This document shows positions 28,182-35,212 of a stretch of DNA of 64,000 nt, in pieces. The notes below the pieces were generated by a model. The model saw only the letters and a list, made by a program, of their open reading frames with translations, did no database searches and had not been told where the DNA came from. Made by a program: the position numbers and the translations under genes. Origin of the DNA: Bacteroides sp. OM05-12. GTDB taxonomy: Bacteria > Bacteroidota > Bacteroidia > Bacteroidales > Bacteroidaceae. Within the stretch, counting starts at the first letter, position 1. Every line of letters starts with the position of its first letter. The stretch spans positions 44,844 through 108,843 of the forward strand of contig NZ_QSUN01000010.1 in assembly GCF_003438995.1 (NCBI RefSeq), given 5' to 3'.

Positions 28182-28189
28182 CAAAAATA
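28182..28189 (-). promoter_or_regulatory. -7 box of the sirtuin gene
   Basis: TATTTTTG on the minus strand, exact consensus, 34 bases before the ATG. Confidence 0.45.
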
Positions 28190-28234
28190 ATAAAATTTAA
28201 AACAGTAAAAGAAGATTCATTCAAATAAAAGCCT

Positions 28235-28242
28235 TATTTTTG
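28235..28242 (+). promoter_or_regulatory. -7 box of the FKBP operon
   Basis: TATTTTTG, exact consensus, 73 bases before the first FKBP start. No clear -33 box. Confidence 0.45.
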
Positions 28243-28315
28243 TATGCTTTTTGTAAAACACTGATTTTGAGTTTAGTGAAACAAAGAGTTATTTGATAAT
28301 ATTTAGAACTTTAAA

Positions 28316-28900
28316 ATGGATAAATTTAGTTACGCCATCGGTCTGGGAATCGGACAAAACCTTTTGAGCATGGGAGCTCAGGGCATTAACGTTGAAGACT
28401 TTGCTCAGGCAATCAAAGACGTATTGGATAGAAAAGAAACAGCAATCAGTCATACTGAAGCACGCGAAATAGTAAACAAGTATTTCGAGGAACTGGAAGC
28501 CAAGATGAATGCAGCCAACATAGAGAACGGAAAAGCGTTCTTGGAAGAGAACAAAAAGAATCCTAACATTCATACCTTACCTAGCGGACTTCAATACGAG
28601 GTCTTAAAAGAAGGAAACGGAAAACAACCTAAAGCTACCGATAAAGTAAAATGTGATTATGAAGGCACATTGATAGACGGTACCATGTTTGACAGCTCCA
28701 TCAAAAGAGGTCAGCCGGCTGTATTTGGAGTTAACCAGGTTATTCCGGGATGGGTTGAAGCTCTCCAACTGATGAGCGAAGGTGCAAAATGGAGATTGTA
28801 CATCCCGGCAGAGTTAGGTTATGGTGCTCAAGGAGCCGGAGAAATGATTCCTCCTCATAGCACATTGATATTTGATGTAGAACTTATTGAAGTATTATAA
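28316..28900 (+). CDS. FKBP-type peptidyl-prolyl cis-trans isomerase, cytoplasmic
   Basis: A 194-residue prolyl isomerase. A helical FKBP_N dimerisation part (about 1-80; MDKFSYAIGLGIGQNLLSMG) is followed by an FKBP domain (TLPSGLQYEVLKEGNG, YEGTLIDGTMFDSSIKRGQP, VIPGWVEALQLM, LGYG, STLIFDVELI). It has no signal peptide, so it acts in the cytoplasm, unlike the paralogue 16 bp downstream. The pair suggests duplication and relocation: one copy for each compartment, made from one transcript. Confidence 0.93.
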   Translation: MDKFSYAIGLGIGQNLLSMGAQGINVEDFAQAIKDVLDRKETAISHTEAREIVNKYFEELEAKMNAANIENGKAFLEENKKNPNIHTLPSGLQYEVLKEGNGKQPKATDKVKCDYEGTLIDGTMFDSSIKRGQPAVFGVNQVIPGWVEALQLMSEGAKWRLYIPAELGYGAQGAGEMIPPHSTLIFDVELIEVL

Positions 28901-28916
28901 TAAAACTTTTAAGCAA

Positions 28917-29786
28917 ATGAAAAAGATTAGTATTTTAGCAGTAGCAGCAATAGCTGCAGCAAGTTTTGCCTCTTGCACGGCTCAAAGCCCAAAGGCAAGT
29001 TTGAAATCAGATGTTGACTCATTGTCATATGCTATCGGTATGGCTCAAACACAGGGTTTGAAAGAATATCTGGTAGGCAGATTAAATGTTGATACTGCTT
29101 ATATGAACGAATTCATCAAAGGCTTGAACGACGGTGCAAAGAAAAGCAGCAAGAAAGATGCCGCTTATATGGCAGGTATCCAGATCGGACAACAAATCAG
29201 CACTCAAATGATGAAAGGAATCAATCACGAATTATTCGGTGAAGACTCTACTCAGACAATCAGTCTTCCTAACTTCCTTGCAGGTTTCATCGCAGGAACT
29301 ACCGGAAAAGGTGGCATCATGAGCATGGATAGTGCACAGAAGTACACTCGTACAATGATGGAAGTCATCAAAGAAAAAGCCAACGAAAAACAATTCGCCG
29401 ATAATAAAGCCGAAGGTGTTAAATTCCTGGAAGAAAACAAAGGAAAAGAAGGTGTTAAGACTACTCCCAGCGGATTGCAATACAAGGTTCTTGTAGAAGG
29501 TAAAGGTGCTATTCCTGCCGATACAAGCAAGGTTAAAGTAAATTATAAAGGAACTTTGGTTGACGGAACAGAATTCGACAGTTCTTATTCTCGTAACGAA
29601 CCTACAACATTCGTTGCCAACCAAGTTATCAAAGGTTGGACAGAGGCTTTGACAATGATGCCTGTCGGTTCAAAATGGATGCTTTATATTCCTGAAGAAT
29701 TAGCATACGGTTCAAGAAATATGGGTAAAATCAAACCTTATTCTACTTTGATATTCGAAGTTGAGCTTGTTGACATCGAAAAATAA
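28917..29786 (+). CDS. FKBP-type peptidyl-prolyl isomerase, lipoprotein
   Basis: 289 residues from ATG 28917; the upstream TTG at 28887 would overlap the preceding gene and spoil the signal peptide. Lipoprotein signal MKKISILAVAAIAAASFASC with lipobox SFASC (Cys20) and no acidic residues directly after, so an inner-face or periplasmic lipoprotein. FKBP_N helices (DSLSYAIGMAQTQG) precede the FKBP domain (YKGTLVDGTEFDSSYSRNEP, VIKGWTEALTMM, LAYGSR, STLIFEVELV). It helps fold exported proteins. Second gene of the FKBP operon, closed by a strong terminator. Confidence 0.93.
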   Translation: MKKISILAVAAIAAASFASCTAQSPKASLKSDVDSLSYAIGMAQTQGLKEYLVGRLNVDTAYMNEFIKGLNDGAKKSSKKDAAYMAGIQIGQQISTQMMKGINHELFGEDSTQTISLPNFLAGFIAGTTGKGGIMSMDSAQKYTRTMMEVIKEKANEKQFADNKAEGVKFLEENKGKEGVKTTPSGLQYKVLVEGKGAIPADTSKVKVNYKGTLVDGTEFDSSYSRNEPTTFVANQVIKGWTEALTMMPVGSKWMLYIPEELAYGSRNMGKIKPYSTLIFEVELVDIEK

Positions 29787-29807
29787 GAGTAAAACATACA
29801 TTTAAGA

Positions 29808-29839
29808 AAGGGGCGTGAAAGGGTTTCACGCCCCTTTTT
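29808..29839 (+). terminator. Terminator of the FKBP operon
   Basis: Thirteen-base perfect stem AAGGGGCGTGAAA / TTTCACGCCCCTT with a GGG loop, followed by a T-run. Textbook intrinsic terminator. Confidence 0.93.
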
Positions 29840-29925
29840 CTCTGTATATCCGGAACTAAAGCAATAAAATTATGCAATTATTTCGTTTTTTCTTTCTTTT
29901 ATATAGATAAATTGAAAAATTTCCC

Positions 29926-29933
29926 TATATTTG
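29926..29933 (+). promoter_or_regulatory. -7 box of the Lrp-type regulator
   Basis: TATATTTG, exact consensus, 41 bases before the ATG. No -33 box at normal spacing. Confidence 0.45.
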
Positions 29934-29973
29934 CTTACAATATGACAATGATAGCAATTTAATACTCATAAAC

Positions 29974-30438
29974 ATGGAAAAAATAGATAGCCTCGACAGA
30001 CAAATTCTGGAGATTATTTCCCAAAATGCCCGCATACCATTCAAAGATGTTGCAGCAGAATGTGGAGTTTCACGTGCAGCCATTCACCAACGCGTACAAA
30101 GATTGATCGATCTTGGCGTCATCATAGGTTCAGGATATCATGTTAATCCTAAAAGCTTAGGTTACAGAACTTGTACTTATGTAGGAATCAAATTGGAAAA
30201 AGGCTCTATGTACAAAGATGTGGTTGCCCAATTAAAGAAGATCCCGGAAATTGTAGAATGTCATTTCACCACCGGTCCTTACACCATGCTTACCAAAGTA
30301 TATGCATGCGACAATGAGCACCTGATGGAACTTCTGAATTCAAAAATGCAAGAAATACCCGGAGTCGTTGCTACCGAGACACTTATTTCATTAGAGCAAA
30401 GTATCAAGAAAGAAATTCCGATCAGAACGGAGAAATAA
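29974..30438 (+). CDS. Lrp/AsnC family transcriptional regulator
   Basis: A 154-residue DNA-binding protein. The N-terminal HTH (LDRQILEIISQNARIPFKDV; CGVSRAAIHQRVQRL) is about residues 5-55. The C-terminal RAM/AsnC ligand domain (YVGIKLEKG, PEIVECHFTTGPYTMLTKVY, GVVATETLISLEQS) assembles into octamers and binds an amino acid in known members. Its ligand and targets are not shown; no amino-acid gene lies next to it. It has its own promoter and terminator. Note it stands beside the DUF4491 gene on the same strand. Confidence 0.93.
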   Translation: MEKIDSLDRQILEIISQNARIPFKDVAAECGVSRAAIHQRVQRLIDLGVIIGSGYHVNPKSLGYRTCTYVGIKLEKGSMYKDVVAQLKKIPEIVECHFTTGPYTMLTKVYACDNEHLMELLNSKMQEIPGVVATETLISLEQSIKKEIPIRTEK

Positions 30439-30463
30439 ATCTTTCAATACAAAAAAACAAGAT

Positions 30464-30501
30464 AATTGGCTGACTCTTTGAAACAAAGGGTTCAGCCAAT
30501 T
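30464..30501 (+). terminator. Terminator after the Lrp gene
   Basis: Stem AATTGGCTGA (30464-30473) / TCAGCCAATT (30492-30501), with a second pairing inside (CTTTG / CAAAG) around an AAA loop. The T-run is weak (TTGTTG). Confidence 0.7.
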
Positions 30502-30532
30502 GTTGTCTATATTAAATACTAAAATCATTCAC

Positions 30533-30838
30533 ATGGAGTTTTTAAGCACATACCACCTTTCCGGACTATTCATCGGAATCTGTACATTTCTCATTATAGG
30601 CTTGTTCCATCCCATCGTCGTTAAAGCGGAATATTACTGGGGAACAAAGAGCTGGTGGATATTCTTATTACTGGGGATAGGCGGAGTCATCGGCTCCATA
30701 TATGTAGAAAACATCTTAATATCTTCCCTGTTAGGCGTGTTTGCCTTTTCATCTTTCTGGACTATCAAAGAGATCTTCGAACAAGTAGAACGGGTAAAAA
30801 AGGGATGGTTCCCCAAGAATCCCAAAAGAAAATACTGA
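30533..30838 (+). CDS. DUF4491 small membrane protein
   Basis: 101 residues from ATG 30533 (MEFLSTYHLSGLFIGICTFL). An earlier TTG at 30500 lies within the terminator arm and is rejected. Three hydrophobic helices (about 8-30, 40-58, 63-80) and a basic C-terminus (KKGWFPKNPKRKY). The composition and the HPIVVKAEYYWG segment match the DUF4491 family of Bacteroidota; the function is unknown. Monocistronic between the Lrp terminator and a repeat-rich gap. Confidence 0.8.
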   Translation: MEFLSTYHLSGLFIGICTFLIIGLFHPIVVKAEYYWGTKSWWIFLLLGIGGVIGSIYVENILISSLLGVFAFSSFWTIKEIFEQVERVKKGWFPKNPKRKY

Positions 30839-30874
30839 TCCGTTCCTTATCGACATTTTGTCTATAGTTACAGG

Positions 30875-30994
30875 ATACGGTCGATTGATTGCAAACGATA
30901 GGAGTTTGTAATCAATCGACCGTATCTTTGTTTTCAATCGTCCTGATGTTCTTTTCAATCAACCTGATGATTTTAAAAAACATCAAGGTGTTTG
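30875..30994 (-). repeat. Dispersed 120-bp hairpin repeat, copy A
   Basis: On the plus strand it begins with hairpin arms ATACGGTCGATTGATTGCAA... (30875-30896) and a complement at 30904-30925 with a single mismatch (22-bp stem, loop GATAGGA). Two 21-bp units with TTTTCAATC and CCTGATG follow, then inverted CATCAAGG units. Read on the minus strand it matches copy B (46027-46146) along its whole length of 120 bp and copy C (52181-52273) with one unit missing. Confidence 0.9.
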
Positions 30995-31022
30995 TGAGAA
31001 ACATCAAGGTCGTTTTTAATCG

Positions 31023-31133
31023 TCTAAGGGAGTGTTGTCTATCACTCAAGGAGGCGTTGCTTAACGCTTAAGGGAGCGATAGCTTACATCTACTGGAGCG
31101 TTGTCTATCGCCCCCTTAGGCGTTTTAGCTCGC
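31023..31133. repeat. Five degenerate 22-bp tandem units
   Basis: Units at 31023, 31046, 31068, 31090 and 31112 (lengths 23, 22, 22, 22, 22) share a core like GGAGCGTTGTCTATCGC. Several are small hairpins themselves, for example GCGTT-GCTT-AACGC and GAGTG..CACTC. No open frame with coding character runs through them. Confidence 0.8.
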
Positions 31134-31175
31134 TCCTTCTGTCAATTTAACAGTTTCAACTTTTACTTGGACTTG

Positions 31176-31234
31176 CCTTCACCTTATCACCATTTGCACC
31201 TTTGCTACTGGTTCTCAATTGGTTATAGTGAAGG
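31176..31234. repeat. 59-bp CCTTCAC/GTGAAGG element, copy 1
   Basis: Bounded by CCTTCAC (31176-31182) and GTGAAGG (31228-31234). The left end CCTTCACCTTATCAC is identical to copy 3 (63838) and both copies are 59 bp. Confidence 0.75.
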
Positions 31235-31302
31235 TAACTCATTTTGAACTGCACCCCCAAAATAGATTGCATAAACTTTTTCTACAAGAAACTTAAAGAA
31301 CT

Positions 31303-31395
31303 TGGTTCACGGATAACACGGATTAAGCTGATTATAACGGATTAATAATTTTAAAATCCGTCTTCATCGGCTTAATCCGTGTTATCCGTGAACCA
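31303..31395. repeat. 26-bp perfect inverted repeat
   Basis: TGGTTCACGGATAACACGGA... (31303-31328) and its exact complement (31370-31395) enclose 41 bases, which contain a further inner stem (ACGGATT / AATCCGT). Transcribed from either side it would form a very stable hairpin. No T-run follows, so it is not a standard terminator. Confidence 0.9.
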
Positions 31396-31479
31396 TCGGC
31401 TTTCTTTAATTGAGAGTTGAAATTTAAAATTTCCATCCAAACGCCTTCCACTCTGAACTCTTAACTCTCAAACAAAAAG

Positions 31480-31541
31480 TGCCTTCACTTTAATATGCTA
31501 TATATCAACACTATACATTCAAAAAGTGATAAGTGAAGGCA
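31480..31541. repeat. CCTTCAC/GTGAAGG element, copy 2
   Basis: Perfect 11-bp ends TGCCTTCACTT (31480-31490) and AAGTGAAGGCA (31531-31541). Its flank (AACTCTTAACTCTC before the left end) resembles, inverted, the flank of copy 3 (GAATTGAGAGTTAA after 63896). Confidence 0.75.
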
Positions 31542-31607
31542 AAGTGAATACAATTTGAAAAACGTATATATCTATATAAATCGGCGAACAAATCCCGAGA
31601 AAATATA

Positions 31608-32669
31608 TCAACAATATTCCTGAACGACTTCTTCTCCACGCAAAACTCTTAAACCACTCATGGCTAATGCCTCGAGCTCATCCTCGCCCGGATATACATG
31701 AACAGGAGCTAAGAATGCAACTTGTTCTTCAATTGCTTCCATCCATTCTTTATCGTAAGCCATACCCCCGGTTAGCAAAATGGCATCCACTTTACCATAA
31801 AGGGCAGCACTCATTGCCGCAATCTCTTTGCCTACATTATAAAGCATAGCGTCAAGCACCAATTTCACTTGTTCATTTCCCGCCTTAGCTTCGTCAGATA
31901 AAGTTTTAGCATCATTAGTCCCGAAGTGAGCCATCAAACCGCCTTTGCCAAATATCATCGAAGTAATTTCTTTTTGCGTGTATTTTCCACTGAAACAAAG
32001 ACTAACCAATTCTCCTGCCTGCATAGTACCCGAACGCTCCGGAGAGAAAGGGCCACTGCCATCCAAAGCGTTATTTACATCCACCACACGACCTTTACGA
32101 TGCGCTCCGACAGAGATTCCTCCACCTAAATGAGCAATAACCAAATTCAAATCCTCATAATGCCTACCAATAGAAGCCGCATATTTGCGTGCTACCGCCT
32201 TCTGATTTAATGCGTGAAAAATAGTAATTTTAGGCACTAAAGGGCATCCTGTCACACGGGCTACTTCATCCAGTTCATCTGTAACCCCGGCATCGGCTAT
32301 ATAAGCACGACATCCTTCGATACCCGAAGCAAGTTCGGACGCAATCAGACCTCCCAAATTACAAGCATGCTGGCGACGTGCATGAACAATCTCCTCACGC
32401 ATCAATTCATTTACTTCGAACACTCCACCGGACATGGGTTTTAGCAAACCGCCACGTCCCATTATCACGTTAAAGTTCAAAGGAATATTCTCTTTATCCA
32501 ACTCTTCCAGAATCAACTGTTTACGAAAATCATATTGTTCCGCCACGGTATTAAAACGGGCCAACTCTGTAGCAGAGTGTCGGATTGTGGTACGAAGAAT
32601 AGGTTGTTCATCCTCAAAGACAGCAATCTTAGTGGAGGTAGAACCCGGATTAATAGCAAGTATTCTCAT
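31608..32669 (-). CDS. buk: Butyrate (branched-chain fatty acid) kinase
   Basis: A 353-residue acetokinase-family enzyme: acyl-phosphate + ADP to acid + ATP. It begins RILAINPGSTSTKIAVFEDE and has HLGGGISVGAHRKGRVVDVN, GSGPFSPERSG and LLTGGMAYDKEW. The length and the short N-terminus fit butyrate kinase rather than acetate kinase (about 400). Paired with ptb 19 bp upstream, it makes ATP from acyl-CoA, probably isobutyryl or isovaleryl groups from amino-acid breakdown as well as butyryl. Confidence 0.92.
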   Translation of the reverse strand: MRILAINPGSTSTKIAVFEDEQPILRTTIRHSATELARFNTVAEQYDFRKQLILEELDKENIPLNFNVIMGRGGLLKPMSGGVFEVNELMREEIVHARRQHACNLGGLIASELASGIEGCRAYIADAGVTDELDEVARVTGCPLVPKITIFHALNQKAVARKYAASIGRHYEDLNLVIAHLGGGISVGAHRKGRVVDVNNALDGSGPFSPERSGTMQAGELVSLCFSGKYTQKEITSMIFGKGGLMAHFGTNDAKTLSDEAKAGNEQVKLVLDAMLYNVGKEIAAMSAALYGKVDAILLTGGMAYDKEWMEAIEEQVAFLAPVHVYPGEDELEALAMSGLRVLRGEEVVQEYC

Positions 32670-32688
32670 AAGGTTAAAGTTTAAAAGG

Positions 32689-33597
32689 TTAATTACTGGT
32701 TAAGCATGCCATGGCTAGGCTGTAATATTTCGACAAACCGGAATCACTTCGAGAAGGGAGTACAACCGGACAAACCGGTCCTTGTAGCAATCCTGCCATA
32801 TCTGCATGAGAGAATAAAGAGACAGCTTTGTAGAAAGCATTTCCCGACTCGATATTAGGAAAGATCAGGACGTCGGCTTCCCCGTTAATCGGAGAAACAA
32901 TACCTTTGATATTTCCGCTTGTCCTCTCGCAAGATGTTTTCACGTCAAGCGGACCATCAATGATTACATTACCGAATTCTCCGGCTTCGGCAAGTTCCAC
33001 AATATTCACATAATCCAATGAATGAGGGAATTTAGCACTTACCTTCTCCGTACAGTGAATTAAAGAAATACGTGGCTGTTCAATCCCAAAATGACGGCAA
33101 GTATTTATAGCATACCAAATCATTTCAATGCGTTGTTGCAAGGTAGGACGAGGAATTACCGCTGCATCCGAAAAGAACAACAGCTTGTCATAAGTAGGTA
33201 TTTGCATTACCGCTAAATGGGTAAGCACCTTTCCTTTGGGCAATAAACCCTTTTCTTTATCCAGAATAGCATGCAACAGATTATCCGTATTGATAATACC
33301 TTTCATCAGAATATCCGCTCCTCCCTCACGCACGATACGCACAGCCTCACGCGCCGCTTCATCCGAATCCTCCACATGAATTACAGAAATAAATTCAGGA
33401 TACTTTTTTAATGCAGGATATTTCTCCAAGACGGTAGAGTCTCCTATCATCAGGAATTCTGCAATACCTTCCTCCAATGCACGGGCAATAGCGTATTCTG
33501 TGTTTTCATCATTAGCACATACCACAGCAACCCTTTTGCGTTTTTTCAATGTTTGCAGGTGAGCAGTCAATTGATTAAAGTTTCTTATCGGTTCCAT
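32689..33597 (-). CDS. ptb: Phosphate butyryltransferase
   Basis: A 302-residue enzyme that exchanges CoA for phosphate on butyryl- or branched-chain acyl-CoA. The fold of phosphate acyltransferases is visible: KRVAVVCANDENTEYAIARA near the start, GGADILMKGIINTDNLLHA, and EADVLIFPNIESGNAFYKAV near the end. Length is that of Ptb, not of the longer Pta. First gene of the ptb-buk operon. The 190-bp region upstream has a terminator that isolates it from the SusCD operon. Confidence 0.9.
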   Translation of the reverse strand: MEPIRNFNQLTAHLQTLKKRKRVAVVCANDENTEYAIARALEEGIAEFLMIGDSTVLEKYPALKKYPEFISVIHVEDSDEAAREAVRIVREGGADILMKGIINTDNLLHAILDKEKGLLPKGKVLTHLAVMQIPTYDKLLFFSDAAVIPRPTLQQRIEMIWYAINTCRHFGIEQPRISLIHCTEKVSAKFPHSLDYVNIVELAEAGEFGNVIIDGPLDVKTSCERTSGNIKGIVSPINGEADVLIFPNIESGNAFYKAVSLFSHADMAGLLQGPVCPVVLPSRSDSGLSKYYSLAMACLTSN

Positions 33598-33730
33598 GTT
33601 ATTAGATTTTTAGCAAATATCAGAAAAAGTATTGAAAAAATTGCTATTCGGAGGGATAAAAATATCAAAAGGATAGAGAAAAAGATTGGATTAGATATAG
33701 GTTAGTCTTTTTCACTGACACTATGGTAAT

Positions 33731-33762
33731 AAAAAAGGATGCTATTACTAGCATCCTTTTTT
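33731..33762 (-). terminator. Terminator of the SusC/SusD operon
   Basis: Thirteen-base perfect stem AAAAAAGGATGCT / AGCATCCTTTTTT with a 6-base loop, directly after the last gene of the operon on the minus strand. Confidence 0.93.
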
Positions 33763-33786
33763 CCAATATCATATGGATAATGTATT

Positions 33787-35169
33787 TTACTTCATTACCT
33801 TAACTGTAGCACCATTATCAAACTTCAGCAAATACAAACCGTTAACTAAGTTAGCGGCAGGAATTGTAGCAGAAGTTCCTTCCAATGCGTATGTAGCAAT
33901 TACTTGACCGGCAACATTTACTACCTGAACAGAAGTTACAGCTTCTGGATAAGTTAATTCAAATGCATTAACAGAAGATACAACCTTAATATCAGCCTCA
34001 GACTTAGCACTAGCAATTGAAGAAGGATCTGTTTCAAATTTACCATTCAATTGAAGGAAGATATCGCAAACATTAACTTTTTGGGAAGAGATAAAATAAT
34101 CAAATTTATCACCATGCAACGTATAAGCACTTCCTAAACCAAAAGCATTTTCAGAAAATGGAAGAAGTATATTATTTTGTGCTGTAACATTTACTAATGC
34201 TCCAAATGCTGTCCCACTATCAATTTTCGCACTTTGTTTATTAGGGAAATAAAAGTTAATAACGAATACACCAGTAGATGCACCTTTATCAAGCAATTCA
34301 ATACAATCATCAGGAGTAGCAGTTGCTGTAGCAAATGGTTGCTGGAACGTCCCATTCTCTAATTTAGATAAATCAACAGTCATTGTTGTCCCTGCAGGAA
34401 TAATATCCCCTCCATTTTCATCATTTAAATATGCAAATAGACTTATATGATCAACCATTAATGGAGCATTGAGAGCATCAAAACGAGACAAAAAGCCCGT
34501 ACACGGAACACCACCTACTTTGTAACCCGGGAAAAAGCCAGTAGCATTATCAAAACCAGTATATATATCACCATAAAAATCTCCATTTGTTAAAGGGAAT
34601 GCATCGTTCGGGCTAAAGAAAACATACCCTGCATTCTCATCTCCATATCTATATTCAGCAGTTGCACCATTATATTCTCCTTCAAGAATCGGCATAAAAT
34701 AAGCGTCCCCTGCATCTCCTTTAAAAGATAATACACCGTCTGTAACATACTCACTCAAATCCACTTCTTGCTCATTATCATTAAGGGCATACCATGAAAA
34801 ATTTCCTTGACCATTAGCATTGGAATATGCTAAAAATTGAAGATCAAAACTAGCAGGAGCGATAAATAAAGGTTTATATAGACCACCATCCTCGTCAACA
34901 CCAGCAAGGAAAGAACCTACCGGACGTGGATACATCACATTATATGCGTCAGCTCTTGTAGAAGTTGAAGCTTTAATAATTCCTCTTCCATCTTTAGAAA
35001 TAGAGAAATCAGAAACTTGAACTGACTGTACTTTCAACGGAGATTTATTAGTTATTTTCTCCATCACAACTTGCTTCTTTAAAGATGAAGCATTAACACT
35101 ATTCTGCGCATTTGCAGAAAATGCAAACAGGAATGTAGCCATACCTGCTAATAGTAACATTCTTCTCAT
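33787..35169 (-). CDS. Secreted protein with T9SS-like C-terminal tail, SusCD operon
   Basis: 460 residues from ATG 35167-35169; the frame extends to a TTG at 35187, which I reject. Signal peptide ending SANAQ, with no lipobox. The middle is beta-rich with Asp/Gly/Asn loops (YRYGDENAGYVFFSPNDAFP) and no recognised domain. The last 80 residues (AKSEADIKVV; VVNVAGQVIATYAL; PAANLVNGLYLLKFDNGATV; KVMK) form the beta-sandwich known as the type A sorting tail of the type IX secretion system. Last gene of the five-gene operon. Possible role: soluble or surface binding partner of the SusCD complex; unproven. Confidence 0.7.
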   Translation of the reverse strand: MRRMLLLAGMATFLFAFSANAQNSVNASSLKKQVVMEKITNKSPLKVQSVQVSDFSISKDGRGIIKASTSTRADAYNVMYPRPVGSFLAGVDEDGGLYKPLFIAPASFDLQFLAYSNANGQGNFSWYALNDNEQEVDLSEYVTDGVLSFKGDAGDAYFMPILEGEYNGATAEYRYGDENAGYVFFSPNDAFPLTNGDFYGDIYTGFDNATGFFPGYKVGGVPCTGFLSRFDALNAPLMVDHISLFAYLNDENGGDIIPAGTTMTVDLSKLENGTFQQPFATATATPDDCIELLDKGASTGVFVINFYFPNKQSAKIDSGTAFGALVNVTAQNNILLPFSENAFGLGSAYTLHGDKFDYFISSQKVNVCDIFLQLNGKFETDPSSIASAKSEADIKVVSSVNAFELTYPEAVTSVQVVNVAGQVIATYALEGTSATIPAANLVNGLYLLKFDNGATVKVMK

Positions 35170-35212
35170 AACACTTTTTTTTAACAAAAATAATATATAA
35201 CTTAACTGTATC

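Larger units (their letters stand above)
30839..31607. other. Repeat-packed convergent gap
   Basis: 769 bp without a convincing gene between the converging DUF4491 and buk genes. From left to right it holds a 22-bp-stem hairpin with tandem 21-bp units (family copy A), five 22-bp tandem units, a 59-bp CCTTCAC element, a 26-bp perfect inverted repeat and a second CCTTCAC element. Each is listed separately. Confidence 0.9.

Noticed and set aside
28887..28916. Upstream TTG start for the second FKBP gene
   Set aside because: It would overlap the first FKBP gene and place ten extra residues before an intact lipoprotein signal.
31023..31133. CRISPR-like array
   Set aside because: Units follow each other directly without spacers and are degenerate; no cas gene is present.
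31174..31542. Possible invertible promoter between outward TTGCCTTCAC / GTGAAGGCAA ends
   Set aside because: The 10-bp ends are part of the two CCTTCAC elements. No promoter reading outward and no serine or tyrosine invertase gene is seen nearby, and both flanking genes point inward.
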